Positions 10,480-22,489 of a stretch of 64,000 bases of DNA are shown piece by piece. The position numbers were made by a program, and so were the translations under genes. Origin of the DNA: Sphaerolaimus hirsutus (taxonomy: Eukaryota; Nematoda; Chromadorea; Monhysterida; Sphaerolaimidae); NCBI GenBank assembly GCA_964036195.1, contig OZ038452.1, positions 1,984,001 through 2,048,000 of the forward strand. Reading direction: 5' to 3'. Position 1 is the first letter of the stretch, and each line of letters starts with the position of its first letter. The notes under the pieces were generated by a model that did no database searches, was not told the origin of the DNA, and saw only the letters and a program-made list of their open reading frames with translations.

Positions 10480-12290
10480 TTAATTTTTTACTTGCCATTT
10501 CACTTCTCATTTGACTTTTGCCAATTTTCTTTGCAATTCACTTCTCACTTCTCTTTTTACTTGCCATTTGACTTGCCACTTTAGACTTGACATTTATAAC
10601 TTGACATTTGACTTGATATTTGATCACTTGACATTTAACTTGACAACTGACTTGACATTTACCACTTGAAATTTGACTTGACATATGACTTGTTATTTGA
10701 CTTTTGAAATGACATTGATCAGTTGACATTAAACTTGACATTTGACTTGACATTTGTCATGACATTTATCACTTGACATTAAACTTGACATTTCATTTGA
10801 AATTTATCACTTGACATTAAACTTGACATTTGACATGACATTTATCACTTGACATTAAGCTTGACATTTAACTTGACATTTGACTTGACATTTCACTTGA
10901 AATTTATTACTTGACATTTCACTTGAAATTATTCACTTGGCATTTGACTTAGACATTTCAATTGAAAGTTATCACTTTATATTCACCTTGACATTATCAC
11001 TTGACATTTGACTTGACTTGACTTTAGACTTGACATTTACAACTTGACATTTGACTTGACATTTATAACTTGACATTTGACTTGATATTTGAGCACTTGA
11101 CATTTAACTTGACATTTAACTTGACATTTGACTTGACATTTGACATGACATTTATCACTTGACATTAAACTTGACATTTCACTTGAAATTTATCACTTGA
11201 CGTAAAACTTGACATTTGACATGACATTTATCACTTGACATTAAGCTTGACATTTAACTTGACATTTGACTTGAAATTTATTACTTGACATTTCACTTTA
11301 AATTTTTCACTTGACATTTGACTTGACATTTGACATGACATTTATCACTTGACATTAAACTTGACATTTCAGTTGAAATTTACCAGTTGACATTTGACTT
11401 GAAAGTTATCACTTGATATTTGACTTGATATTTTATCACTTCATATTTTATAACTTGACATCTATCACTTGACATTTATCACTTGATATTTATCACTTGA
11501 CATTTATCAGTTGACATTAAACTTGACATTTGACTTGACATTTGACATGACATTTATCACTTGACATTTCACTTGAAATTTATCACTTGACGTTAAACTT
11601 GACATTTGACATGACATTTATCATTTGAAATTTGACTTGACATATGACTTGATATTTGACTTGACATTTATGAGTTGACATTACACTTGACATTTCACTT
11701 GAAATTTGTCACTTGACATTTGACATTTGACTTGACATTTGACATGACATTTCACTTAAAATTTATCACTTTACATTTGACTTGGCATTTGACATGACAT
11801 TTATCACTTGACATTAAACTTGACATTTCAATTGAAATTTATCAGTTGACATTTGGCTTGACAGTTATCACTTGAAATTTGACTTGATATTTTATCACTT
11901 GATATTTTATAACTTCACATCTATCACTTGACATTTATCACTTGACATTTATCAATTGACATTTATCTATTGACATTTGTCTTGACATTTATCACTTGAC
12001 ATTGAACTTGACATTTCACTTGACATTTATCACTTGACATCTATAATTTGACATTTTTCACTTGACATTTCACTTGAAATCTACCACTTAACATTTATTA
12101 CTTGATATTTGACTTGATATTTTATCACTTAATATTTTATCACTTGACATCTATCATTTGACATTTATCACTTGACATTTTGCCTGACATTTATTGCTTG
12201 ACATTTATCACTTGACATTTGACTTGACATTTATAACTTGACATTTGACTTGACATTAACCACTAGACATTTATGACCTGATAGTAATCA
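10480..12290. repeat. TTGACATTT satellite-like array
   Basis: About 1.8 kb is built almost wholly from 'cttgacattt', 'gacttgacattt' and 'atcacttgacatt' words with small changes. Higher-order stretches recur, for example 'acttgacatttgacatgaca' several times. No ORF of note exists. Similar words occur inside MITEs near 4120-4150, 21780-21880 and 48650-48790, so the array may have grown from a transposon interior. Confidence 0.85.
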
Positions 12291-12299
12291 CCATGCAAG

Positions 12300-13442
12300 G
12301 TCACATGCTCAGTATCACATCAAGCAGTAGTTCAGGCATGTTTGCGCATATTACACAAAATAAGCAAACTTGAATAACTTTTGTAAATCTGTACCAAAAT
12401 CGCCAAAAATTAGCTCATTCGAAAGCTCTAGTCATGGCGCACACCAACAAATTTTTTTTATTGCCGCATTTGTATTCAAATTTTAAATTTATCGAGGGTT
12501 GAAAATTTCAAACAAATCCCGTCCCAAAGTGGGCGGAGCCTGTGACAAAAATTCCCGAAAATAAGAAATGGCATCATATGCTCTTTCATATGAGCCATCA
12601 ACCATGAAAATCGGTCGTGTTTCAAGGATGTTATTGCAGTTTGAAGATTGTCGGGAGAACAAGAAGAACAACAACAACAAGAACAACGACAACACTACTT
12701 GAAAAAGAAAATCCGTAATAACTTCCTCCGAACTCAACCGTTGTATGTGAAAATTTGCATGGTGGTACTTTTCGACATGGGCTTTTTAATGGTGCAGTCG
12801 GTTCTGCACTAGCGCATTGCGTTCCGAAGTTATTGCGATTTTAAATTTGCGATTTCCGCATTTTGGTGTGTCCGACCATATTATGGGTGGGTCGCTTGCG
12901 CCCTCCCTCGGCAGCGAGGGATGGCGCTGGCGCGCCCACCCGATGTTATCTTGTTAATAAAGCATTTTTTGCAAAATGAATTGCTTGAAACATGCTTGAA
13001 AAATCTGACGAAATAATAATTCCCCCCTCCCCTTGAATAATTCCCCCCATCGAATAATCCACCCCTCAAAAAAAGTCTGACGAAATAATAATCCCCCAGG
13101 GGGATTATTCAAGCAAATACGGTACATTAATATCATTATTATCATAAATATCGTTATCATTCTGCATTCTAACACAGAAATACGTGTGTACATGTGTATG
13201 AATGCTGGCATAGATGGTCACTTTTGGGCTTTTTGTGTGCATCAATAGAATTTTCTGAAATACTCTGTAGTAGCAAATACTGATGAAAAAGTACGCATAC
13301 AGATGTGTACTGGTAAAACTTGAGTATTGCACCCATGAGTATTTACTCAGCGTGCAGTTTTACGCGTATTTCAGAGTAAACGTAAAAAGTTCAACCCGCT
13401 ATCAACTCGGGTGTAAACCTCTGGGAATAAACCGGAATGTAA
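12300..13442. other. non-genic, includes CCGTATTTGC-type repeat end
   Basis: At 13005-13122 CCCCC/GGGGG blocks end in 'attcaagcaaatacgg' followed by TA. This matches, inverted, the 'ccgtatttgcttgaat' at 8512. Otherwise I see no supported gene or exon. Confidence 0.45.
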
Positions 13443-13789
13443 TTGAGGCGTCCAATTCTAAAAGTCGACAAGTCCAAAATATGAAAATTTTGAGTTAGGC
13501 CCGGAAACGTCATCTGGGGCTACTCCCGCACATTTTTCATAATTTTCCATAAATTTTTTGACCTCACATGCCCATATGGCAAAGTGCCAAATTTGACATT
13601 TTTGGGAAAAATGCAAAAAATTTGGGCAAGAAGTCGACAAGTCCACTTAGTTTTGGGCTAAAAGTCGACAAGTCCACCTTCCGCCGCTTTTTTTATTGGA
13701 AAAAAACGCAAGAAATGTGAGAAGTCGATCATGGACACCGATTTCTAAAAGTCGACAAGTCCAGAAATTTCCCATAAGGCAGGCGCAAC
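13443..13789. repeat. GTCGACAAGTCC dispersed repeat, copy 1
   Basis: It starts TTGAGGCGTCCAATTC and contains four 'gtcgacaagtcc' words. It is closely similar to 56271-56560 plus about 58020-58100. A terminus in inverse orientation (ending CGCCTCAA) occurs at 22680-22720. Confidence 0.65.
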
Positions 13790-14398
13790 CAGAGTTGTTA
13801 AAATACTGGTATTTTTGGAAAGTGTAAGTGTAAGTGTAAATACACTTTCCAAATTTTGAGTATGGATACCAACAGTGTGAGGTATTTTAAAAATACCTAG
13901 GAAAGTGTAAAAAAAGTGTAAGTGTAAAAATTTACTTTAGAAAAAGCTCTCACTGTTGAGCATTAGAAAACACTGCTGTTCTCACCTTTCGATCAATTTA
14001 TTTATCATTTTCATGCCCAGGAAATATCAAATTTTATTCCACATTTTACAGCCTTTTATGAAACATTTCAGACTGTAACAAATACTGTAGTGGTATGAAG
14101 TTCCCTAATAATGGCAGTTTTTCAGTGTTTATATTTTACTGATTAAGCAATGCGATACACACTGTTTAAATGCAAGAATGGACATGCTACAAATGTCAAT
14201 GCAAAAGTTGACTTTCTGTCTGTTGGTGAACTTCCATGGATCTTGTCCTTTTTACAAAAGTATGATGAAACTGTAGAATACCATGAGTACTGATCAAAGG
14301 TTGTATGTTGTAGATCAAATGCTAGTTTGTACATTTGCCATAATTTCTACATTCACCCAGGTATTTCGGGTAAGTGTAAATACACTTTTGCAACTCTG
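13790..14398. mobile_element. hAT-like MITE, CAGAGTTG ends
   Basis: Ends are CAGAGTTGTTAAAATACTGG and GCAACTCTG. The flanking octamers ggcgcaac (13782-13789) and agcgcaac (14399-14406) match at 7 of 8 positions. The interior has 'gtaagtgtaagtgtaaatac' runs. The same family is at 46771-47877 and, truncated, at about 45682-45910. Confidence 0.75.
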
Positions 14399-14545
14399 AG
14401 CGCAACCTAGGCGGGAACAAAAATGTTCTCGAGTGCAAGAAGTCGACAAGTGCATTTTCCTCCCCAAAACGGTTTTGTTTGGTCTGAGTATTATTATCAT
14501 TATATTTATATTTAGGACTGTCCTATTGTAGTGATAATCACTCAC

Positions 14546-14640
14546 ATTCAGACGCCGGTTTTCCATGGCGATGGTGTACCGATCCTGACAACCAAAGTTG
14601 TCGCTAGCCACGGGATTTCCATCATTTCCCTCCAATGGCC
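14546..14640 (-). CDS. candidate coding exon, minus strand, abutting a MITE
   Basis: Thirty-one codons are open and end at a consensus donor GTGAGT. The peptide runs from PLEGNDGNPVASDNFG through CQDRYTIAMENRRLN and looks like real coding sequence, but I do not recognise the family. Its 5' edge meets the MITE at 14641-14876. On the other side, 14877-14895 follows a plausible acceptor (CTATTTCAG, minus strand). The original exon may therefore have been split by the MITE. Confidence 0.4.
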
Positions 14641-14876
14641 CTACACACACTAGTTTTCACTGTGACTGATGTGAAAACTGAAATGGCCACATTGCCACAT
14701 CCAGCCTACTCTTATTGTATGCTATGTGTTTTAGTTTTCAAATTTTCAAGTTTAAGATTTCATTGATTTAAATTCAAATTTAACTTAAATAAAATCATTC
14801 AATTGTGTTCATTAATTTGCATTTGAAAAAATTTCAGTTTTCACACGAAGTCACCGTGAAAACTTGTGTGTGTAGG
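14641..14876. mobile_element. MITE with CTACACACACTAGTTTTCAC ends
   Basis: The terminal inverted repeats (TIRs) are 'ctacacacactagttttcac' on the left and 'gtgaaaacttgtgtgtgtag' on the right. A closely similar copy is at 29799-30024 (shared 'agcctactct', 'gtatgctatgtg'). The superfamily is unknown. Confidence 0.65.
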
Positions 14877-15371
14877 CACAATGATAGTCATCAAGCTGAA
14901 ATAGTATTTATATTAATTTTATCATTTTTTATAGAGATGATGTTTTTTTGTGGATTTATAAAGATGATGTCGCATAACCATTGTATACATGTTGTATTTT
15001 GTATCCACATTGTACATTCGGCATTTGTAAAAATGAAATACACACCCCGATTGTACGCATGGATGACTAGTACTGATAATCTAGATTCCCAATAAGTCTA
15101 CACACACAACAGTAAAAAATACACGCCCAAACATACGCATACACATGAAACAGACATATGCCTACGCATGATAGCGAAATTCTTAAGAATTTAGAACTCA
15201 TAAATGAAAATGGTTCATTAACCATTGCTGCATGTAAACTGCACATGAAAATAAAAATGACCCATGAAGGAAAAAATGCGGCTGGAATAGCCAAAAATTT
15301 TGTCTCTTCAAGTCAAATGTTTGGACCACAGTCAAGAGAATAAAATGAACCCACTTTGTTCCATCGTTGAG

Positions 15372-17444
15372 GTGTACGATACGAGTGTTGCATCACGCGT
15401 TGGCTCATGCAGAAATCGTCACACCGGAAGTTGTCTAAATGAACCTACAGTGTTAAGGTTCACAACATCTGGAAACAATGAATGGTATGTTATTGATCAA
15501 GTATCAGATATTTACATACTATTTGGTTCCTACATTTTCCTATGAAAATACTTCCGAACAATTTATTTATACCCATGTCTTACAGGCACACAGAGGGAAC
15601 TATCACGCATGCAGAGCACATTATTGACATAAAAATGTGGTGCTTCCCCCGAATTATGTGCAGTCAGCATGGAACAATCAATCAACTGACTGAACTGTTT
15701 CAGGTATTTCGTTCCCTTTTTGAAAAAGTATTTACCAAAAAAATCTTTTTTTTTCTCCCCTATACGATACAAAGTGGTATGTATTGATAACGTTATAAAC
15801 ACCTTCCCGATCAAGTCCGGCCGCCTATTTTTTTTTTCACTTCGCAGGCCATATCTCCGGTTGTGGGAGGGGTGGAAAACTAAAACTTGGGTGGTATATA
15901 GGCGCAACCCCCCATTACCCCGCATGAATAAATGGGGCAGCGGCGACTCACTATAGAGGGGGTCGCCATATACGTGGAAAAAATTTGCAGCGTTTTCACT
16001 GTCCCGCACAGGTCCGGCCCCCGGTTGATTACTTACACTGCGGGTCCCGTATCTCCAGCTGTGGGAGGGGTATAGATCTAAAATTTTTGGGGATGTGTTG
16101 CCAACACCCCTCCCCTACTATACACTGGCCAGGCGGTTTTTGGCAACTCACCACAGTGTGGGGTGCAAAGTTTAAAATTTATTAAAATGTTACTGCCCCA
16201 CACAAGTCCAGCATCCAATTGAATTTCAAAAAAATGGACACTTTTGTGTTGTTTTAACACTAATGTGGTTGACAATGTGAAATAAGCATGAAATATCCTC
16301 TGAAAAATATCTTATCCGACCTAAAACTGGCCAACACATGAACCCCTTCCCCCAAGTGGGTCACAAAAAATCACTTTTTACAACTTTTTTATTAGACACT
16401 TGAATGGCTGGTTTACAATAATTTATAGGGGAGGGTTAAAGGTCTTAAGTTGTGTAAAAAATCTTACCTCAAAAATGCCTTCATAAGAAAATTTGCTGGG
16501 GGTGAACTTCAAAGTGTAAAAATGACATCATTGCAGGAACAAAAATAGGCAAAATTTACAATTTTAAATTTACCCCCAGCAAATTTTCTTATGAAGGCAT
16601 TTTTGAGGTAAGGTTTTTTACACAATTTGATACCTTTAATTCTCCTCTATAAATCATTGTAAACCAGCAGTTCAAGTGTCTAATGAAAAAGTTGTAAAAA
16701 GTGATTTTTTTGTCACCCACTTGGGGGAAGGGGTTCGTGTGGTGGGCAGTTTTAGGTTGGATAAGATATTTTTTAGAGGATATTTCATGCTTATTTCACA
16801 TTGTCAACCACATTAGTGTTAAAACAACACAAATGTGTTCATTTTTTGAAATTCAATGGGATGCTGGACTTGTGTGGGACAGTAACATTTGTATAAATTT
16901 TAAACTTTGCACCCCACACTGTGGTGAGTTGCTAAAGACCGCCTGGCCAGTGTATAGTAGGGGAGGGGTGTTGGCGACACATCCCCAAAATTGTAGATTT
17001 ATACCCCTCCCACAGGTGGAGGTACGGCACCCGCAGTGAAAGAAATCAGTGGGGGCCGGACCTGTGTGGGACACTAAAAAAGCTGCAAAAATTTTTTGCA
17101 CTCGGCGACCCACCCTGTAGGGGGTGGCCGCGACCCCTTCAATTCATGCGAAGTAGAGGGGGGTTGCACCAATATCTACCCCAAGTTTTAGCTTCTGGCG
17201 CGTCCTAGTACTGTAGATAGGACGGCAGAAGTAAAATAAAAAATTGGGGGCCGGACTTGATCGGGAAGGTGTTTAATTACCACTGCACACACAGAATATG
17301 TCCATACACGAATCTGCTGTGCCGATGGATACAAGCTTCTGTGCGCACCAGGACCAACATAGAATACCGGCTGGCGAATGCATTCACAAATCCCATTGGA
17401 CATCTGGTGCATTGGACCACACTGGCCAAACGTACGACATTCAG
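15372..17444 (+). CDS. unrecognised Cys-rich gene fragment, three chained exons
   Basis: Three exons chain in phase. Exon 15372-15484 ends in phase 2 before GTATGT. Exon 15586-15703 follows a good acceptor (ATGTCTTACAG) and ends phase 0 before GTATTT. Exon 17295-17444 follows CACACACAG, has 50 codons and stops at donor GTAGCC. The predicted peptide has Cys in segments such as GSCRNRHTGSC, MWCFPRIMCS and AGECIHKSHW, suggesting a disulphide-bonded extracellular protein. I do not recognise the family. A possible preceding exon lies at about 15191-15300 (peptide containing NENGSLTIAACKLHMK). No start or stop was found, so the gene is partial or broken. The second intron carries the foldback at 15798-17273. 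Confidence 0.5.
15798..17273. mobile_element. TA-flanked foldback element, copy 1
   Basis: The whole 1476 bp is an inverted repeat centred near 16535. The ends read AACACCTTCCCGATCAAG and its complement, with TA on both sides (15796-15797 and 17274-17275). Short frames within it are copies of the same arm read both ways. It sits between the second and third exons of the gene at 15372-17444. The second copy is at 27360-28569. Confidence 0.75.
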
Positions 17445-19124
17445 GTAGCCTGGGTTCAGATAACAATAGTGTTCAGATAAAAAACATTGTAATTGAGGGC
17501 AGTAGAAGTCGTTAGTTTAAATTTTTTCCCAGTTTGTTATAACTTCACTCGTGACATAAAATGTGGCGGTGACGCAGTGATTGTCACCGCCTGCTTTTTG
17601 GATGTCACCGCCACAAAATGAGATGTCTTCGCGGTGACAATCACCGCCACATTTATTAATCAATTGAAATATGATCCAGGGCACGTTCTTGGCACACTCG
17701 ATTGTTAATAAATAAAAGAGTAAAAGAATGTAGCATCCCAGGGCGCTATTTGCGCTGATTAGCATTTGGCGTGCATAAAAAAAATCCACTGGCTGGCGGC
17801 GGCTCTTTGCACGCAGCAGATGCAGAACAAATTCAAAAAAATTCGAATAGCTTTGTGTACCCAAAAACATGGAAAGTGAGCATTACATGGGAAAGCATTT
17901 TCACTACGTTCTTGTGATTTTGTTTTCTACCTTGTTACCTATATAGCAGTATTTATTTTTGAGACTAAAATTTTGTGCTTCAGTTTGCTAGATTTTTCAA
18001 CAACCGTCATTGCTGCCTTTAGTTTAGGACCTCTTTCTATCATATTTCATTTGTTGATAAATATGTATTTTTTTCATACATTGTGGGTTTTGTAGATTTT
18101 GACTCATGTAGGGGTTTATATAGATTGTAAATCGCTTTGAGCAATTTTTCCCCCTAACTTCTATACCTTGGAAAAGCCTATATATAGAATCTCCACACAT
18201 TATTTGGGGTGGGGGACGGGGGTTCGCGGGGGTTCAATACCGTATTTCCTCAAAATACCCCCAGGGCCCAGGGTTTTTTTACAAAGCGTGAATTTCGAAG
18301 GGGGTTGAATGAAGGGGGGAGTATTTCGAAGGGGGTTATTATCTCGCCAGAAATTTCTCAAGCTCCCAGTACGAATTTGTTGTTTGTAACATACGCAGAT
18401 GTAGAAAAATGGATAAGGTGATTTTTAAGGTGAAAAACTATAAAAAGTTATGAAAATTGGCTGTTTTGAGTAAAAATTGTGGCAAAATTTCTCAAAAATC
18501 GCTTCAGATATACGTAGATACTGTATTTCTTCTAATAGAAGGGTGCTGGATGATTGGGGGGGGGGGGTTAGGGATAGTAGACAAAAAATCTGCCTCCGGG
18601 ATAGATAGATGGCTGAACAGCCTCCAAGATTGATAAATAGCTGGTGGAAAGCCCCCCAACCCCCTACTAGACCTCTGGGCTAGGGCTCTCCAATTAATGC
18701 CAAGCTATTTATCTATCCCATAATCTGCTCAATTATCTATCCTGCAGGCGAAATTGTTGGCTACTATCCCCTGCACCCTCCCCTGCCAAATCACTCAGCT
18801 ATCAACTCTCTGGAGTGAATTTTTTAAAATTATCCCAAAATTTTTGCTGAAAATCACTAATTTTTATATGTTTTATAGATTTTTAACATCCAAATCACTA
18901 GTTAATGTGCCTAACAGCCTATTTTCAGCTATCTTTAGTACTATATGTTGTTATATACCTATTTTGAGCTATTTTTCACCTATGTTATAGACTTTTCTCC
19001 CTTTTCTTCCTTCTATCCATTGCCAACCCTCAAAAAATTTTTTTAGCTGTCTATCCCTCTGGTGGAATGATTTGCTATCTATCCAACCCCATGGAGGGTC
19101 AAAATCTAGGATACCCCTGCCCTG
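17445..19124. other. intergenic or intronic, repeat fragments only
   Basis: A short GGCGGTGA/TCACCGCC repeat lies at 17560-17650 and a CCGTATTTCCTCAAAATA end at 18241. From 18520 to 19110 the text is rich in 'atagatagctgag' and 'agctatctatcc' words, shared with about 33390-33500 and 53205-53260. No coding exon is supported. Confidence 0.45.
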
Positions 19125-19447
19125 GGGCACTGCGTATTACACCAGGTTTACTTGGTCCTTGGTCATACGAATCACTGCATATTATAAGCAATATATGCAT
19201 ATCGGTGTCACTGCCACAAAATTGCCTGTCACTCATTGTCACTGCCAGAAATTTGGACCATTTTATGTCTATGATTCACTTCAAGTGGTACAGTATTTTC
19301 CAATTTTATTATGTAAAGAAGAATTTGATTTGCGAATTTGCCTTATTGATTATTGTTATCTCCAATCTCGGAACGTCCACCGTGGTACAATATTTGCATT
19401 ATTTTGCAAAATGTCTTGTGGAAAGAAGGGTTATAATTTGTTTATAT
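19125..19447 (+). pseudogene. decayed ULP1/C48-like protease domain fragment
   Basis: An open frame of about 100 codons contains FGPFYVYDSLQ, LCKEEFDLRICLID and QSRNVHRGTIFALFCKMSCG. This order resembles the C-terminal half of the Ulp1-type (C48) Cys protease domains carried by many animal transposons, where a YDSL segment is followed by a Q-x-Q and a DCG-F-A motif. Here the expected DCG is replaced by HRG, so the catalytic Cys is absent. The copy looks dead. The assignment is by motif order only. Confidence 0.4.
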
Positions 19448-19464
19448 AAAATTTTTTTTTCAAC

Positions 19465-19530
19465 ATCCAGAAAAAAAAAGATGGCTGCCAAAAAAATAAA
19501 GATGGCACCCCAAAAAATAAAGATGGCGGC
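19465..19530. repeat. short tandem repeat AAAAAATAAAGATGGC
   Basis: Three imperfect units of roughly 20 bp, each holding 'aaagatggc', follow the decayed protease frame. Confidence 0.6.
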
Positions 19531-19780
19531 CTGTAATAAACAGATGTCATCCAGTGCCAGAAGCCTGGACAATGGACTATAAAGGTAGCAAGACCAATTA
19601 ACAAGACATTATAATACAATACAACATTATTATACAATTAATTCATTATAGCCTGTAACTGGCTCCCACAAATATGTTGTAACGTTTGAGCATAAGATGT
19701 ATCTGGGTTGAATCCAGACTTTAACCACCACTGCTCCACAGTACCACAGAATTAAGTCAGCTAGTTATGAGCCATAATTT

Positions 19781-21113
19781 TTACTGCCTTCCACAATTAA
19801 CCTGTCTATAGCCTTCCTGTGTAGTGGGCAGGCACGTCTTAGAGCCAAGCCAATCATTCCTTGTGTTGCAATGCGATACACACTGTAAATGCACTATTTT
19901 GTGTCTGATAGATTCTAAAGCTGGACAGATATACATTATGTGATTCAGGTCACTGTTGATTTTTACAAATTTTGTGCTACATTTTGTGCAATGCTTTTTA
20001 TTTTTCTCTGAATAGCAGCATATTGCGTTATGCCTCGCTGCAAACCATGATAGATTGTTGTAGTGTATTTTCGTGGGGTGCATTTGTTGTCCTATATCAT
20101 TTCTTATTTGCGAGATTTTCTGTTGTTTAAGAACTGAAATTGAACTTTGTAGACGGTTATTTCTACACGTTAGTTTCACATTCATTTTTGTTAGTGTTTT
20201 CGCAATTGGCAGTGAGAGTGATATGTCTTTACAACAGTTAATCATATGTTCCATTAGTGTTTTATATTGATGTAAGTCGTATTCAGTATTGGAAAGTAAC
20301 ACTATGTCGTTGGCAAAGAATAACCCAGGCAATTGTGTATTTTTAACTAGCTTCGCACCAAACCCCTGTGATTGAAGTTCAAGTGCTAAATCGTGCATGT
20401 TAATTGCGTATAATGTAGGACTCAACACGCAGCCTTGCGCTACCCCTATAGGATATTCCATATCCTCACTAATGTAGTCACCATAGGTCATTTTGACTTT
20501 TATCTGTGAGTACACATTTTTGATAGCTAATATTAGCTTACGCGGCAGCCCCATTAGTTCCATTTTGTACCATAACTTACTTTTTTCCACGAGATCGAAT
20601 GCTTTAACTGCTTCAATGACGCATTTATAAAACTGACATCCGTTGGCCTTGGCGTATCCATAACATGTATTCAGAATTTGAACATTATCACATGTACGTC
20701 TATGCGGGCGGAAGCCACCTTGAAGTTCTGTGAATGTATTCTGTATTTCCATTGTGTGTATCAATCTACTGTTTAGAATAAGCATATATAGTTTTTTGAT
20801 ATTGCATGATATCCCCAGTGTTCTATAGTTCATCATGTTGCTTTTATCGCCCTTCTTATGAAGTAGTACAAGTTTGCAAATTTGTGTATCAGGCAGGATA
20901 TCTTCACCGTTAAGCCAGCCGTTGTACAGGGTCACCAGTGCTCCACGGACCCGTATGATAATTTCTTGAGATGTTTGTGGTAAATGTTGGTGGTACCAGG
21001 TGATTTGTTGGTTTTTATGCATTGAATTGCAATATTTAACTCTTCCATGTTTATTTCGGAAACCAATTGTTCGCTGTCTGCCGGTTCCAGAGGTTCAGTT
21101 ATTATATCATGAA
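19781..21113 (-). pseudogene. LINE (non-LTR) reverse transcriptase, C-terminal part, inactive
   Basis: A 413-codon frame (19781-21022), preceded by a second frame to about 21113, carries RT blocks in order: LHKKGDKSNMMNYR (54-67), GGFRPHRRTCDNVQIL (102-117), EAVKAFDLV (137-145), GVAQGCVLSPTLY (193-205) and FFANDIVLLS (235-244). The usual FADD catalytic pair is FAND here, so the enzyme should be dead. A CCHC finger (C345, C348, H361, C366) follows near the end, as in several LINE clades. A frameshift near 20990 separates the two frames. The clade is not assigned. The 5' continuation is at 22128-22437, beyond an inserted hAT. Confidence 0.85.
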
Positions 21114-22127
21114 CAGGGTTGGTTTTATATAAATCATTTGTATACAAATTGTATAAAAATTGTATAACAATGTATTTTATTTTAATTTTATTCTTGTTTC
21201 ATTTTATTTTATTTATTTTATTCCAAAATAATAATAAAATAATAAAATGGACCATTTTACAAAAATTTTACAAAAGCTCTACAGAAATTTTACAAAAAAT
21301 CAGAATCTTGCATGCAAGGTCAGAAAAATGTGATAATTAGACCTAAACATGAAAAACGTGTGACAAATTTTTCCATTACTTTGCAAAAGTTGCATGCAGT
21401 AGGTATTGTTAGCTAGTTGCAAGTGTTAAGTTACAATTATCGATAAGAATGGTTTGCATTTTCAGTAGAAGGATTACTGGAATGTGCTGGGCACATTTGT
21501 AAAACATCATGCAAAGTGTCAATTGTCATGACAAATGTAGTAAAGAGTCAATTGGCATCTCAAATGTCAAGCAAAGTATAATTGTCATGACAAATGTCGT
21601 GCAGAGTGTAACTTGTGTATCTGAATCTTATGTTTTGGTATCCAAACCTTATATTTTGGTATCCAAATCTTATGTATTTGTATCCAAATGTTCACATAAG
21701 ATTTGGTTACAAAAACAACAAGATTTGGATATAATAGATAAGATTGTGATACAATTTGCTTTACAGTTACACCTTTAATTTATATTTGTCATGACAAGTG
21801 ACACTTTACTCAACATTTTCATGAAAATTGACAATTTCCTTTCCATTTCATATGACATTTTGACACTTTACATGGCTTGGGACTGCCCCAGCTCCGCGAA
21901 TGAACAGGTTGAACGATAAACAACAGAAAAATTTTGTTTTTAAATATGATGTTTTATACAATTTTTACAAAAATGAATTTGTATACAATTTTACAAAAAT
22001 CCGAATTTTTATAGAATTTTCATTTTTATTTTGAAATTTTCCATTTTATTTTATTTTATTTTATTCTTCAATTTTCCATTTTATTTTTATTTTATTTTTA
22101 TTCTTTTCTGAGATTTTGCCAACCCTG
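21114..22127. mobile_element. hAT-like element, CAGGGTTGG ends, inserted in the LINE
   Basis: Ends are CAGGGTTGGTTTTATA and TTTTGCCAACCCTG. The exact 8-bp duplication atcatgaa lies at 21106-21113 and 22128-22135. The interior has repeated 'gtatccaaatcttatg' words in both directions and a 'gcttgggactgccccag' block, with no transposase. It interrupts the LINE reading frame. Confidence 0.9.
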
Positions 22128-22437
22128 ATCATGAAAAGTCGGTGAACCTGGATTTCGATCCATAATGTTATCCCACACTTTTCCCATCTCTGTGTTCATT
22201 TCTGTAGATGTTTCTACCAGTTTTCCATTTTGGTTTTTAATAGGGACAACTACCCGATCTGTCTGCCAATTTTTGTTTATATGTTTATACACATTGTTCA
22301 TCTCTATTTTTTTGTTTTTCAGCATCCTATCTATATGTTCGTCATTTGATTGATAGTAGAGACGTTTTTTCTCCTTGTTAAGCAAATGTTTTAGATTCTT
22401 CAATTCCATTTTCATTTTATCTGTATATGATAGCTTG
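22128..22437 (-). pseudogene. LINE ORF2 linker upstream of the RT, 5' fragment
   Basis: The minus-strand frame (from 22415) contains KMELKNLKHLLNKEKKRLYY and then MGKVWDNIMDRN, typical of the region just before the RT in LINEs. The codons running into the hAT at 22128 continue in frame on its other side (THE HD-IITEPLEPAD junction) once the insert and one TSD are removed. The fragment ends upstream in a 26-bp triplication. Confidence 0.7.
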
Positions 22438-22489
22438 TCATTTTATCTGTATATGATAGCTTGTCATTTTATCTGTATATGATAGCTTG
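22412..22489. repeat. three tandem 26-bp units
   Basis: The unit 'tcattttatctgtatatgat' plus 'agcttg' is repeated three times exactly at the 5' edge of the LINE fragment. Confidence 0.85.

Noticed and set aside
10480-12290. Bacterial -35 boxes (TTGACA) in large number
   Set aside because: They are units of a eukaryotic satellite-like array with no -10 boxes or genes following.
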